Source: Streptomyces sp. Tu6071 (lineage in GTDB: Bacteria > Actinomycetota > Actinomycetes > Streptomycetales > Streptomycetaceae). From it: a stretch of DNA of 64,000 bases. The notes under the pieces are model-generated. The model had not been told where the DNA came from and did no database searches. It saw only the letters and a list, made by a program, of their open reading frames with translations. This document shows, one piece after another, positions 1-9,000 of the stretch (within the stretch, counting starts at the first letter, position 1; the number at the start of each line of letters is the position of its first letter). The translations under genes were made by a program, and so were the position numbers. The stretch covers positions 7,123,445 through 7,187,444 of the forward strand of contig NZ_CM001165.1 of assembly GCF_000213055.1 (NCBI RefSeq), in the 5' to 3' direction.

Positions 1-3000
1 ATCGCGTTGTGGGTGTGTGCGCCCTGGGGGCCGACGACGATGTGGTGGCCGTTGGTCGGGTCGTCGACGCGGAAGCCGCCGCCGGTCTGGGGGGTGACGG
101 TGGCGCCGTGGAGCGTCGGCGGCGTCCCGTCGGTGGGGAGGTGGAGGTCGCGGCCCGCGAAGCCCGGGTGCTGGAGCGAGAGGAGGTCGTGCGTCGGGGC
201 GCCGTGCGCGTCGTACACGTGCGTGAGCCGCGGGTTGGTGCCGTCCGGCACGTGGAAGTCCGTGCCGTGCGCGGTGACGGGCCGCGCGTGGGCCGCCCCC
301 GCCGCGTCCACCAGCGTGTGGCCGCCGCCCCCGGCGGGGGTGAGGACGAAGTCGTTGGTGCCGCCGAGCGGTACGACCGTGTGGGTACGGGCGCCGGTCG
401 CGTCCACGACGACGTGGCTCTCGCCGTACTGGACGCGGAAGCCGCCGCCCGCCTGCGCGGTGACCTGCGCCTGCGGCGCGGGCGCCGGGGCCCCGTCCGG
501 GCCGGTGAGGCCGAGCTGCTGCCCGTTCCTGCTCGGCAGCACGTGGATCTCGCCGCCCGCCCCGTCGCCGAGCCGCAGCCCGGAGCGCGTCGGCAGGCCC
601 GTCGCCGGGTCGTAGAGCTGGAAGCCGCTGCCCGAGGGCATCCGTATCTCGTGCCCGACCATCCCCGGGACCCCGCCGGGCGCCGCGGCACCCGGCGAGG
701 GCACGTGGCGCACAGTGTTCGGGACGAGCGAGTCGAGCGCGACGACGGCCCCGTGGAACTGGCCGCCCGAGAGTGTCACGAACCGTTCGTCGGAGAGCAC
801 CCGCAGGCCCCCGCCGTCCTGCGGCGACACGTCCATGTGCCGGACCTCGACCGCGCTCACGCGCTGTTCCATGTGCACGATGCCGGGGGTCCCCGGGGTG
901 TGCCCGGCGCGGACCGTCGCCGTCCACGCGCCGCCACCCGGCTGCACGGTGACCGCGGCGTGCCCGATGCCGCCCGTGCCGTCGGGGGTCATGTGGAGCT
1001 GGACCCCGTTCAGGCCCGGGACGTCGAGCGTCCTGGTGAGCGGGGCGGGGGCCGGGACGGACACGGCGGCGGAGGTGGAGGCGGTGGGCGGGTGGTGCGA
1101 GCCGCCGGGCAGCGACGTCAGCTCGACGTCGCCGCTGCCGCGTGTGCCGGGCGGGACGATCTCCATGGGCCCGGCCGGGGCGTAGTCGGTGGACGCCTCC
1201 AGGTAGTAGTTCCAGCGGTGCACGGTGCCGTCGCCGAGCGTCCGCTCGATCCGCAGGATGTCCCGGCCGCCCTCCTGGAGGTGGTGGGCCGTCACGCCGC
1301 TGAGGCCGCCGGTCTGCGTCACGGTGACGTCGGCGCGGGTGGCGCCCGTGCCGGGGCGCACGTCCACGACGACCCCGGGCAGCAGTTCGTCCATGTTGCG
1401 GAAGGTGTGCTGGAGGTCGTACTGGACCGTGTGCACCATGTTGACGCGGATCGTGCGCTGGGCGAGCGCCGAGAGGTCGACCAGTCCGCCCTTGCCCAGG
1501 TCGGCGATGAGCGAGCCGCTGCCGGGGAGCGCGAGCCCGCCGGTCGTCGCGGGCATCGGCGTGGGCTTCGCGTCGATGCCCGTGACCGAGCCATTGAGGT
1601 GGCCGAGGCCGTTCGCGCCGTCGCCCGCCCCGGCACCCGAGGACAGCGGCGGCACCGTGACCTGCCCGCCCCCGGGGACCGCCGTCACGTGCCCGGACGT
1701 CGCCGGGGCCTGGACCTGCGTCTGCCCCGGCTGGTGGACCGTGGGGGAGTGGACCTGCGCCGCCGGGGGCACCGTGGTGTCGCCGGTACGGACGGCGGGG
1801 GCGTCCACGTGCGCGACCGGCGGGGCGGCGGCGGACGTCGCGCCGACGGCGGGGATGTCGACGTGTCCGACCGGCGGCGCGGTGACCGGGGCGGAGGCGC
1901 CGGCCGAGGGTACGTCGACGCGGCTCACCGTGGGCGCGTTGATCTCCGTGCCCCGGCCCACGGCCGCGATGTCGACCCGCCCCACGGACGGCAGCGAGAC
2001 CTCCGAGCCGTTGCCGAGCGCGGGCACCGACACGTGCCCGGTGGTGGGCAGGTTGACGTGGGTGACGCCCACGTTCACGGACGGCAGGTCGCTGACACGG
2101 GCGCCCACGGGCGGCGCGTCCAGCTTCCCGACGACCGAGCCCTGCGACACCGAGCCGAGCGAGGGCACGTTGATCTGGTGGACGGCCGGGGCGTTGATCT
2201 GGCCGGGCGCCGCGATGTGCCCCTGCGTGGGGGCGGGGACGGCGACGGAGCCGAGCTGCGGCGTGTGGACCTGGCCGAGCCCGCCGAGCGCGGGTGTGTC
2301 GACGCGGCCCACACCCGCCCCGAGGTGCGGGACGTCCACCCCGTGCGCCGCGACCTGCCCCACGTCCGTGACCCCGCCGGGGAGGTGCGTCGCGCCGATG
2401 CCCGGCGCCGACACCGCGTTCATCGGGCCGAGGGTGGGGATGTGCACGGCGTTGACGCCGGAGAGGGTGGAGATCGTCGGGACATCGACGACCTTCGCGC
2501 CGAGCGCCGGGACCGAGGAGTTGATCGTCGAGCCGAGGCCGTGGAAGGCGCTCGTGTTGATCCCGCCGATCGCCGAGGCCCCGGTGAGCCCGTGGACCGA
2601 GGTGAAGCCGCCGCCGATGCCGGTCGGCGGGGTCGGTGTGAACCCCGAGAGGTTCACGTGCGCGAAGGAGCCGAAGCCGCCCGTCGGCGGGGCCAGTTGC
2701 AGACCGTGCGCCACGCCCCCGGAGATCTTGCTCGCGGCGCCGATGAACTGCCCGCCCGCGAAGGCCCCGTACCGGTACAGGCCGAAGACACCGCGGTCGA
2801 TGACACCGATCTTCAGCGCGAAGAGCACACCGTGCCCCAGCTCGTCCGCGGCGACCGGCAGGAGCAGCCGCAGCGAGTTCGCCCCGCGCAGCCCGTTGAC
2901 CGTCGTGTTGACCAGCGTCGTGCCGAGGGCGCGGATGCCGTTGAGGCCGCCGATCACCGTCTTCATGGCGAAGAACGTCTTCGCGCCCGCGAGGTTGATG

Positions 3001-3980
3001 ACCGTCAGGCCGCTGACCGCGGGCACCAGCTTGATGTCGCGGATGCCGTTGATGCCCATCGTGAAGCCCTTGGCGCCCGGCATGAAGTGCAGCCCCGCAC
3101 CGCTGATCTTCAGCCCGTTGAGCCCCTTGAGGCCGCGCAGCCAGTTGCCCGAGGCGGCGAACACGTCGTCGAAGCCGAGCGCGAGCCGGGTCAGCGAGCC
3201 GAGCGAGTTGGCGCCCGAGAAGAGGTTCCCCGCGCCCCTGAAGGCACCCGCGCCGAGTCCCTTGAGTCCCTTCCACAGGTCGCCGAGACGGATGCCCTTC
3301 GTCGTCGGCGCGATCACCCCGATGATCGAGAGCACGAGGTCGGTGATGCTCGCCTTGCCCTGCGAGAAGTCGATCGCCGTCTTGATGAGCAGGGCGACGT
3401 TCAGGCCGATCGCGAAGAGCGCGAGCGGACCGCCCACGATCATCGCCGGGATGATGAGGATGAGCGCGAGCCAGCCGAGCGCCTTCCAGAACTCCTCGCA
3501 CTCGTCGATCGGCGAGGCGATGCTGTACGCGGCGTCCGTGATCGTGTCCGACGCGGTGCTCGCCGCCGTCTCCAGCTGGCTCTTCGCGTCCTCCGCGATC
3601 CCCTTCTGCTCCTCGCGGCCCGCGTCGTCGTCCTCGTCCAGCGCCGCCGCCGCGGTCAGCGCGTCGTCGGCGCGCTTCTGCTGCGTCCGCATGACGTCCA
3701 CGTACGTGCGCAGCGCGCCCTGGACGTCCTTGTGCGCCTGCCGGAACGAGGAGACGTACTTGCGGAGGTCCCCGTCGATCTTCTTGCGCAGCGCGTCCGC
3801 CGTCTCGCCGACGAAGATGCCGTCCGTCGTGTTGAGCACCGAGGTCAGGCCGTCGTCGATCGTGTCGGCGAGCGAGACCAGGTTCTCCTGCGAGGAGATG
3901 ACCTCGTCGATGCGGTCCGCGTCGCCCGGCGTCGGGTCACCGCCGAGTCCGAGCGCACTCCAGTCGGAGGGGCGGGGCAT
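1..3980 (-). CDS. Giant T7SS-exported polymorphic-toxin-like protein (C-terminus beyond window)
   Basis: The minus strand is open without a stop for at least 1326 codons from an ATG at 3980 to the window edge. An AAGGAG ribosome site lies about 9 bases upstream of that ATG. The N-terminus (MPRPSDWSALGLGGDPTPGD) matches the leader typical of actinobacterial T7SS-exported polymorphic toxins. It is followed by a helical WXG100-like segment to about residue 150 and a hydrophobic segment at about 168-205. Residues about 490-770 are a long degenerate repeat of roughly 12 residues, with V/I-P and L/V-G pairs (for example VGHVDIPAVG). The remainder (about 800-1326) is Gly/Thr/Val-rich and looks beta-stranded. 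In this family the toxin domain is at the extreme C-terminus with an immunity gene just downstream; both would lie outside this window, so the activity is unknown. It is divergent from the WXG100 genes and is probably their export client. Confidence 0.8.
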   Translation of the reverse strand, partial: MPRPSDWSALGLGGDPTPGDADRIDEVISSQENLVSLADTIDDGLTSVLNTTDGIFVGETADALRKKIDGDLRKYVSSFRQAHKDVQGALRTYVDVMRTQQKRADDALTAAAALDEDDDAGREEQKGIAEDAKSQLETAASTASDTITDAAYSIASPIDECEEFWKALGWLALILIIPAMIVGGPLALFAIGLNVALLIKTAIDFSQGKASITDLVLSIIGVIAPTTKGIRLGDLWKGLKGLGAGAFRGAGNLFSGANSLGSLTRLALGFDDVFAASGNWLRGLKGLNGLKISGAGLHFMPGAKGFTMGINGIRDIKLVPAVSGLTVINLAGAKTFFAMKTVIGGLNGIRALGTTLVNTTVNGLRGANSLRLLLPVAADELGHGVLFALKIGVIDRGVFGLYRYGAFAGGQFIGAASKISGGVAHGLQLAPPTGGFGSFAHVNLSGFTPTPPTGIGGGFTSVHGLTGASAIGGINTSAFHGLGSTINSSVPALGAKVVDVPTISTLSGVNAVHIPTLGPMNAVSAPGIGATHLPGGVTDVGQVAAHGVDVPHLGAGVGRVDTPALGGLGQVHTPQLGSVAVPAPTQGHIAAPGQINAPAVHQINVPSLGSVSQGSVVGKLDAPPVGARVSDLPSVNVGVTHVNLPTTGHVSVPALGNGSEVSLPSVGRVDIAAVGRGTEINAPTVSRVDVPSAGASAPVTAPPVGHVDIPAVGATSAAAPPVAHVDAPAVRTGDTTVPPAAQVHSPTVHQPGQTQVQAPATSGHVTAVPGGGQVTVPPLSSGAGAGDGANGLGHLNGSVTGIDAKPTPMPATTGGLALPGSGSLIADLGKGGLVDLSALAQRTIRVNMVHTVQYDLQHTFRNMDELLPGVVVDVRPGTGATRADVTVTQTGGLSGVTAHHLQEGGRDILRIERTLGDGTVHRWNYYLEASTDYAPAGPMEIVPPGTRGSGDVELTSLPGGSHHPPTASTSAAVSVPAPAPLTRTLDVPGLNGVQLHMTPDGTGGIGHAAVTVQPGGGAWTATVRAGHTPGTPGIVHMEQRVSAVEVRHMDVSPQDGGGLRVLSDERFVTLSGGQFHGAVVALDSLVPNTVRHVPSPGAAAPGGVPGMVGHEIRMPSGSGFQLYDPATGLPTRSGLRLGDGAGGEIHVLPSRNGQQLGLTGPDGAPAPAPQAQVTAQAGGGFRVQYGESHVVVDATGARTHTVVPLGGTNDFVLTPAGGGGHTLVDAAGAAHARPVTAHGTDFHVPDGTNPRLTHVYDAHGAPTHDLLSLQHPGFAGRDLHLPTDGTPPTLHGATVTPQTGGGFRVDDPTNGHHIVVGPQGAHTHNA

Positions 3981-4077
3981 GGGACGCGCTCCTTCCTCGA
4001 CGGCCCGGTCCGGGCTGCCATCCGGCCTGTCGGTCACCGGCCGCGAGGGCCGCTGACCTGTCCACGCACCAGCGCGC

Positions 4078-4120
4078 CGAAAGGTTCAGCCGGATTTCCG
4101 GGGATGCGATGAACCTTTCG
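4078..4120. promoter_or_regulatory. 11-bp perfect inverted repeat between the divergent T7SS genes
   Basis: CGAAAGGTTCA at 4078-4088 is repeated as its exact reverse complement, TGAACCTTTCG, at 4110-4120, with 21 bases between. It lies in the 214-bp gap between the giant minus-strand gene and the plus-strand acidic protein. It is therefore a good candidate operator or a stem in a leader RNA; which of the two is inferred only from position. Confidence 0.55.
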
Positions 4121-4194
4121 AGGGGCCCCGTGCGTGGAAGGAGCGGACAGCCGGTCCGGACCACCGGGCCACCGAGGGACCAGGGAGGTACGGG

Positions 4195-5121
4195 GTGCCC
4201 GACTTCTCCATCGACTACTCGAACCTGCACGTCGTGCAGGCCAAGATGCACGAGCTGGCGGACGCGGCCGGCAGCGGCGGCGCGACCGGGGCCTTCAAGG
4301 AGGTCGGCGAGTCGACCAGCTCCGAACGCAAGGCGGTGCTCGGCAGCTCCGACCTCTCCTACGCGTTCAACCTCTTCTACTCGTACTCCGCCTCCCGCAC
4401 CAAGGACGCCAAGGACGGCCTCGGCCAGCTCGCCGACACCTTCTCGGGCGTCTCGGACACCTTCTTCAACGCCGACGCGCAGCTCTCCTCCGCCGCCGGG
4501 CTCATGAGCCAGAGCCTCGGCCTCGACGACTGGAAGAACCAGAAGGAGGCGTACGAGCAGTGGCAGGACGACAAGACGGCGTGGGACGACTACCTGGAGA
4601 AGATCGGCGCCTCCGACTACTTCGCCGAGCACCCCGACGCGAACATGGGCGAGCTGTGCCGTGCCGACGACGCGCCGGACTTCTGCGACACCTGGATCGA
4701 TGACGACGACGCGCCCGACGACCCCGGGGACGCGCCGCCCAAGCCCGCGGACGATCCGCCGCTGTCGTACTCGTACGAGGACGAGCACGGCAAGGTGTCG
4801 GTCGACGTCGAGGTGGACGACGACTACAACGTGATGAAGGAGAGCTCCACCATCACGACGCCCGACGGCCAGTCCTACACCTCGGTGACGACGTACGACT
4901 CCGCGCCCGAGTACCACGAGACCTCCGACGGCGACCGCTACGACGCCCGCGACTACACGATGGAGACGACGTACGCGGACGGCTCGAAGACCTCCACCAA
5001 GGTCGTCATCAACGAGGACGGCTCCGGGACCATGACCACCACCGACCAGGACGGCGAGGTCACCACCGTGACGCGCGGCGGCCCGGACGAGGACTGGCCC
5101 GAGCCCGAGGACGACGACTGA
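4195..5121 (+). CDS. Acidic T7SS-associated protein of unknown function
   Basis: 308 aa from a GTG at 4195, chosen because GGGAGG lies just upstream and the DFSIDYSNL start resembles ESX substrates. Residues 1-110 are predicted helical (KMHELADAAGSG, then Ser/Ala-rich helices) and could be a WXG100/EspC-like module. Residues 110-160 contain three Trp residues and two Cys (ELCRADDAPDFCDTW). The rest is a highly acidic Asp/Pro linker followed by Thr/Tyr/Asp-rich strands ending in a run of acidic residues. No signal peptide or membrane segment is visible, so export, if any, would be through the T7SS machinery. It is followed 70 bases later by the two WXG100-like genes. I do not recognise the family; the assignment rests on context and fold impression. 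Confidence 0.7.
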   Translation: MPDFSIDYSNLHVVQAKMHELADAAGSGGATGAFKEVGESTSSERKAVLGSSDLSYAFNLFYSYSASRTKDAKDGLGQLADTFSGVSDTFFNADAQLSSAAGLMSQSLGLDDWKNQKEAYEQWQDDKTAWDDYLEKIGASDYFAEHPDANMGELCRADDAPDFCDTWIDDDDAPDDPGDAPPKPADDPPLSYSYEDEHGKVSVDVEVDDDYNVMKESSTITTPDGQSYTSVTTYDSAPEYHETSDGDRYDARDYTMETTYADGSKTSTKVVINEDGSGTMTTTDQDGEVTTVTRGGPDEDWPEPEDDD

Positions 5122-5191
5122 CCCCGTCCCCACCGACCAGGCCCCGGGCCGGACGCCCGGGACCCCTGCCCCCGACAGAAAGGACACCCAC

Positions 5192-5503
5192 GTGCCCGCC
5201 AACATCAGCCTCTCGTACGCCGAGATCGAGCGAGTGTCCAACCTCCTGGACACGAGCGTCGAGCAGACCCTCGTGCCCCGCATGGACGAGGCGAAGACCG
5301 AGGTCGACAACCTCCTCGACACCTCCCTCGTCCTCACCCAGTCCAGCCCCGCCCTCCAGACGCAGTACGAGAAGTTCACGACCTCCCTCAAGGAGGCCAC
5401 GGACAGCATCAAGGGCTACGCCGAGCAGTTCCGCCAGATCATGAACTCGGTGAAGGACATGGACCACGACATCGCCGAGAAGGTCAACAGCAGCGGCCAG
5501 TAA
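5192..5503 (+). CDS. WXG100/ESAT-6-like small secreted protein (first copy)
   Basis: 103 aa from a GTG at 5192 with AAAGGA upstream. It is entirely helical and has the length of WXG100 proteins (about 100 aa). The central hairpin carries no classical W-x-G; the turn region reads TSLVLTQSSPALQTQY. This places it with the divergent Streptomyces/Firmicutes WXG100-like group (LXG/DUF-type partners). It probably forms a helical-hairpin heterodimer with the next product and passes through the EssC-like motor encoded convergently at 6086-10648. Both small proteins share the pattern (L/F)xxxSPALQ, which supports a common origin. Confidence 0.72.
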   Translation: MPANISLSYAEIERVSNLLDTSVEQTLVPRMDEAKTEVDNLLDTSLVLTQSSPALQTQYEKFTTSLKEATDSIKGYAEQFRQIMNSVKDMDHDIAEKVNSSGQ

Positions 5504-5560
5504 GCCCCCCGGGGCCCCGTGCCCCCGCCCCCTTCACCGAACCGCGAGGAGAACAGCACC

Positions 5561-5884
5561 ATGGCGCAGCCCGATGTCCTTTTCGATTACGACGAGATCG
5601 CCCGCGTCGCCACCACGATGGGCACCAAGCTCAGCGACATCTCGACCGAGCTGGGCGACCTGGAGACCACGGTGAGCGGTCTGCTCCAGGACGGACTCGT
5701 CTTCGAGAAGGCGAGCCCCGCGCTCCAGGAGGCGTACAACGACTTCAGCAACCAGATGAAGACGTCCGCCAAGAACATCCAGGAGTACGCGAACACCTTC
5801 AACGACATCGCCAAGGCGATCGCCGACTCCGACGGCGACATCGCCACCGGCGTCAAGAACGCCCAGAGCGGCAACGAGGGCTGA
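5561..5884 (+). CDS. WXG100/ESAT-6-like small secreted protein (second copy)
   Basis: 107 aa from the ATG at 5561 (GAGGAG upstream); the reading frame is open earlier, but that ATG has the ribosome site. Helix 1 is about residues 5-45, the turn SGLLQDGLVFEKASPALQEA is at about 50-70, and helix 2 follows to about 100. It shares the SPALQ turn and the YA..F..I pattern of the preceding product, so the two look like an EsxA/EsxB-type pair. The genes are 57 bases apart and end at a strong terminator, so they probably form a bicistron with the acidic gene upstream. Confidence 0.74.
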   Translation: MAQPDVLFDYDEIARVATTMGTKLSDISTELGDLETTVSGLLQDGLVFEKASPALQEAYNDFSNQMKTSAKNIQEYANTFNDIAKAIADSDGDIATGVKNAQSGNEG

Positions 5885-5912
5885 CCCCCCGCGGCCCCCG
5901 CCCTCCGGGCCA

Positions 5913-5950
5913 CGAAGGCCCCGCCCCCGGAGAGGGAGGCGGGGCCTTCG
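5913..5950. terminator. Bidirectional hairpin terminator
   Basis: A perfect 13-bp stem (5913-5925 with 5938-5950, CGAAGGCCCCGCC and its complement) closes a 12-base loop. It lies between the convergent WXG100 genes and the EssC-like gene. Confidence 0.85.
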
Positions 5951-6085
5951 TATGCGCGAAGCACGCGGGGGAGCGCGCGGACGGCAGGGGACGGCTGGGA
6001 CGATCGGCGAGGCAAGGCCACACGACAAGCGGGGCGCGCGACGCCGGGAGCCCTTCCCGGGCCGCGCGCCCCGCCCCCGTCCGTC

Positions 6086-9000
6086 CTACGAGCCGAGCAC
6101 CGTCAGCGGCACCTGCACCGTGATCGCCGCCCCCGCCGCGCTCGCCGTCCAGCCCCGGCCCGTCACGAGCGGTGTGCGCACCTGCTCGGCCGAGATGCGC
6201 GCGCCGATGAGGTCGCCCTCGCCGATGCTCTTCGGGCCGAGGAGGATGCCGCGCCGGGCACGCCGTGCGATACCCACCCAGCCCAGCGAGCTCATCGACT
6301 CCGGCAGCCCCGACAGGAGCAGGCCCTGCCCCCGGTCGCGGCCCGAGGAGGCCACCTGCCGCAGCACCTTGTCCGCCTTGCAGTTGAGCATGAGGTCCGC
6401 GTCGTCCACGACCACGACGACAGGCCGGCCCTCCACCTCCTCCAGCGCCCGCGCGACCGCGTCCGCCGAGGGGTCGGGCTCCGCGAAGACCTTCGCGAGG
6501 TCGTGCGCGGCGAGCTGGCGCAACTGCGAGTCGCGCGGCGTGAGGACGACGAGCTGGGTGCCGCCCAGGAGCAGCGAGACGGCCATCGACGCGAGCGTCG
6601 TGCTGCGGCCCGTGCGCGGCGGGCCCGCGACCATGAACGCCCCGCCGCCCGTCGCGAAGTCGAAGCTCAGCGGCTCGCCCGAGTCCCCGCCGATCCCGAG
6701 CAGCGCCCGCAGCGGGGCCCGCTCCTCGGCCGGGACCTGGTCCATCGCCTCCTGGAAACCCACCACCGACGGCAGCTCCCTGACCGGGAACGGGCGCCGC
6801 GAGGCGGGCAGCGCGGCATCGCGCGCCGTGGTGCGCTTCCCGATCTCCCGCACCGCCTCCGCCTGGTCCCCCTCCTCGGAGGGGAGCAGCGCGATCTGCG
6901 CCTCGATGCCCTCGGGCGCGAGCCAGCCCCGGCCCGGCGGGATGTGCGCCGGCACCTTGTTGCGCGGCATCCCCGCGACGTTGTAGTCACCCGGGTCCGC
7001 CTGCCGCAGCAGCAGCCTGCGGTCGTTGTGCGCCGCGAGCCGCCCGCCGAGCAGGACCCGCTCCGAGGTGGCGATCACGTGGATGCCCGCCGCCGCGCCC
7101 TCGCGCAGCAGCCGGACGACATCCGCGTAGACGCGCCCGCCGTCGTAGTCGTCGAGCATCGAGCCGAGCGCGTCCCAGCCGTCGATCAGGAGCAGCAGCC
7201 GCGCGGGCCGCCGGTCCTTGCCGACCTTCGCGCGCACGTCCGCGAGATCCGCCGCGTTGTGCTGCGCGATCAGGCGCTGCCGCTCCGTCAGCTCCCGCCC
7301 GAGGCGCGTGATGAGCCGTTCGAGGCGCTCCGCGTCGTGCCGCGAGACGACCGCACCGCAGTGCGGCAGCGACTCCAGGACCGACAGGCCGCCGCCGGAG
7401 GCGTCGATCCCGTAGATGTGCAGGTCCGCCGTCCCGATCGCGAGCGCGGCGGAGCCCGCGACCGTCCGCAGCACCTGCGTGCGCCCGGAGCGCGGCGAGC
7501 CGATGACGTAGAGGTGCCCGAAGCTCGCGAAGTCGATGACGCCCAGGCGGCGCTCCTGCGACCGCGGCAGGTCGAGGAGGGCGTACGGCACCGCGGGCAG
7601 TGCCCCCGGCGACGGCTTCGGCACGGGCGGCAGGTCCTCGGCCCGTACCCGGTCCTCCAGCGGCTCCAGCCACGGACTCGGCTGCGGCGTGAAGTCGTCG
7701 AGCAGCTCCGTCGCCCGCCCGATCGCCTCCACGAGCACCCGCAGATCCGTGACCGGCTCCTCCTCGGGAGCCGCGGCCCACTCGCGTTCCTCCTCCTCGC
7801 CCCACTCGGCCGGGCGCCCGAGCCGGTTCCAGGCCAGCTCGACCTCCCGCACCGGGCGCGCGGGACCGGCCGAAGGCGCCGAACCCGTGTCGCGCTCCGC
7901 GCCCGCCCACGCCGTCTGGAAGGGCGTCGGCGCGTCCGCGCCGCGCCGCACGAGCGCCCGCCCGGGGCTCGCGGACGAGATGCTCACCGCGTCCGTCGCG
8001 TTGATGATGTCCTGGCTCTCGGCCCGGTCCGTCACGCGCAGCGCGACCCGCAGGTTGGTGTTGGCGCGGATCTCGTTGCTCACCGCGCCGCCCGGACGCT
8101 GCGTCGCGAGCACCAGGTGCAGCCCGAGCGAACGCCCGCGCTGCGCCAGGCTGATGAGCCCCGGCACGAAGTCCGGCAGCTCCCGCACGAGCGTCGCGAA
8201 CTCGTCGATCACCAGGACGAGCCGCGGCAGAGGCGCCATCTCCGGCTCCCGCGCCCGCTTCGCCCGGTACTCCGTGTGGTCCTTCGCCGCCACCTCGGCG
8301 AGCAGCCGCTCGCGCCGCTTCAGCTCCGCGTCGAGCGAGGCGAGCGCCCGCTGCACGAGGTGCCCGTCGAGGTCGGTGATCATGCCGAGCGTGTGCGGCA
8401 GCTCCGCGCACTCGCGGAAGGCGCTGCCGCCCTTGTAGTCGACGAGCACGAAGGTCAGTTCGTCCGGGCGGTTCACGGCGGCGAGCGAGGCGATCATCGT
8501 CTGGAGCAGCTCCGACTTGCCCGCGCCCGTCGTGCCGCCGATCAGCATGTGCGGCCCGTCCCGCACCAGGTCCACCCGCAGCGGCCCCTCGTACCCGGCG
8601 CCGAGGATGAACGTCGTGGACGCGGGACGGCGCTCCCAGGCCCCGGCCAGCGCCGTCGGGTCCGGGGGCTCCTGGCCGAGCAGCGGCAGCAGCCGCACCT
8701 GCGAGGGCAGCCCCGAGTCGCTGTCCACCGTCACGTCCCGCACCGGGGCGATCGCGCGCGCCACCTCCTCGCACCATGCGGAGTCGACGAGGTCGGCACG
8801 GACGTCCTCGACCTTCGGCACCCCCGAACTGCGCACCGATACCCGGTTGCCCTCCGCGACGACGACCGCCGTGCACTCCTCCGGCAGCAGCCGCTCCCGC
8901 TCGTCCACGCACAGCCCGAAGACCCGCACGCCCGGCCCCTGCGTGAGCACCTGGACCATCCCCGGCACATCGCGCAGCCGCCGTGCCCCGTCGAGGACCA

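Noticed and set aside
9..4112. Long plus-strand open frames over the first 4 kb
   Set aside because: Their products are Arg/Gly/Val-rich without known motifs, and the minus strand carries the coherent WXG100-like and repeat protein with a proper ribosome site. They are shadows of GC-rich coding DNA.
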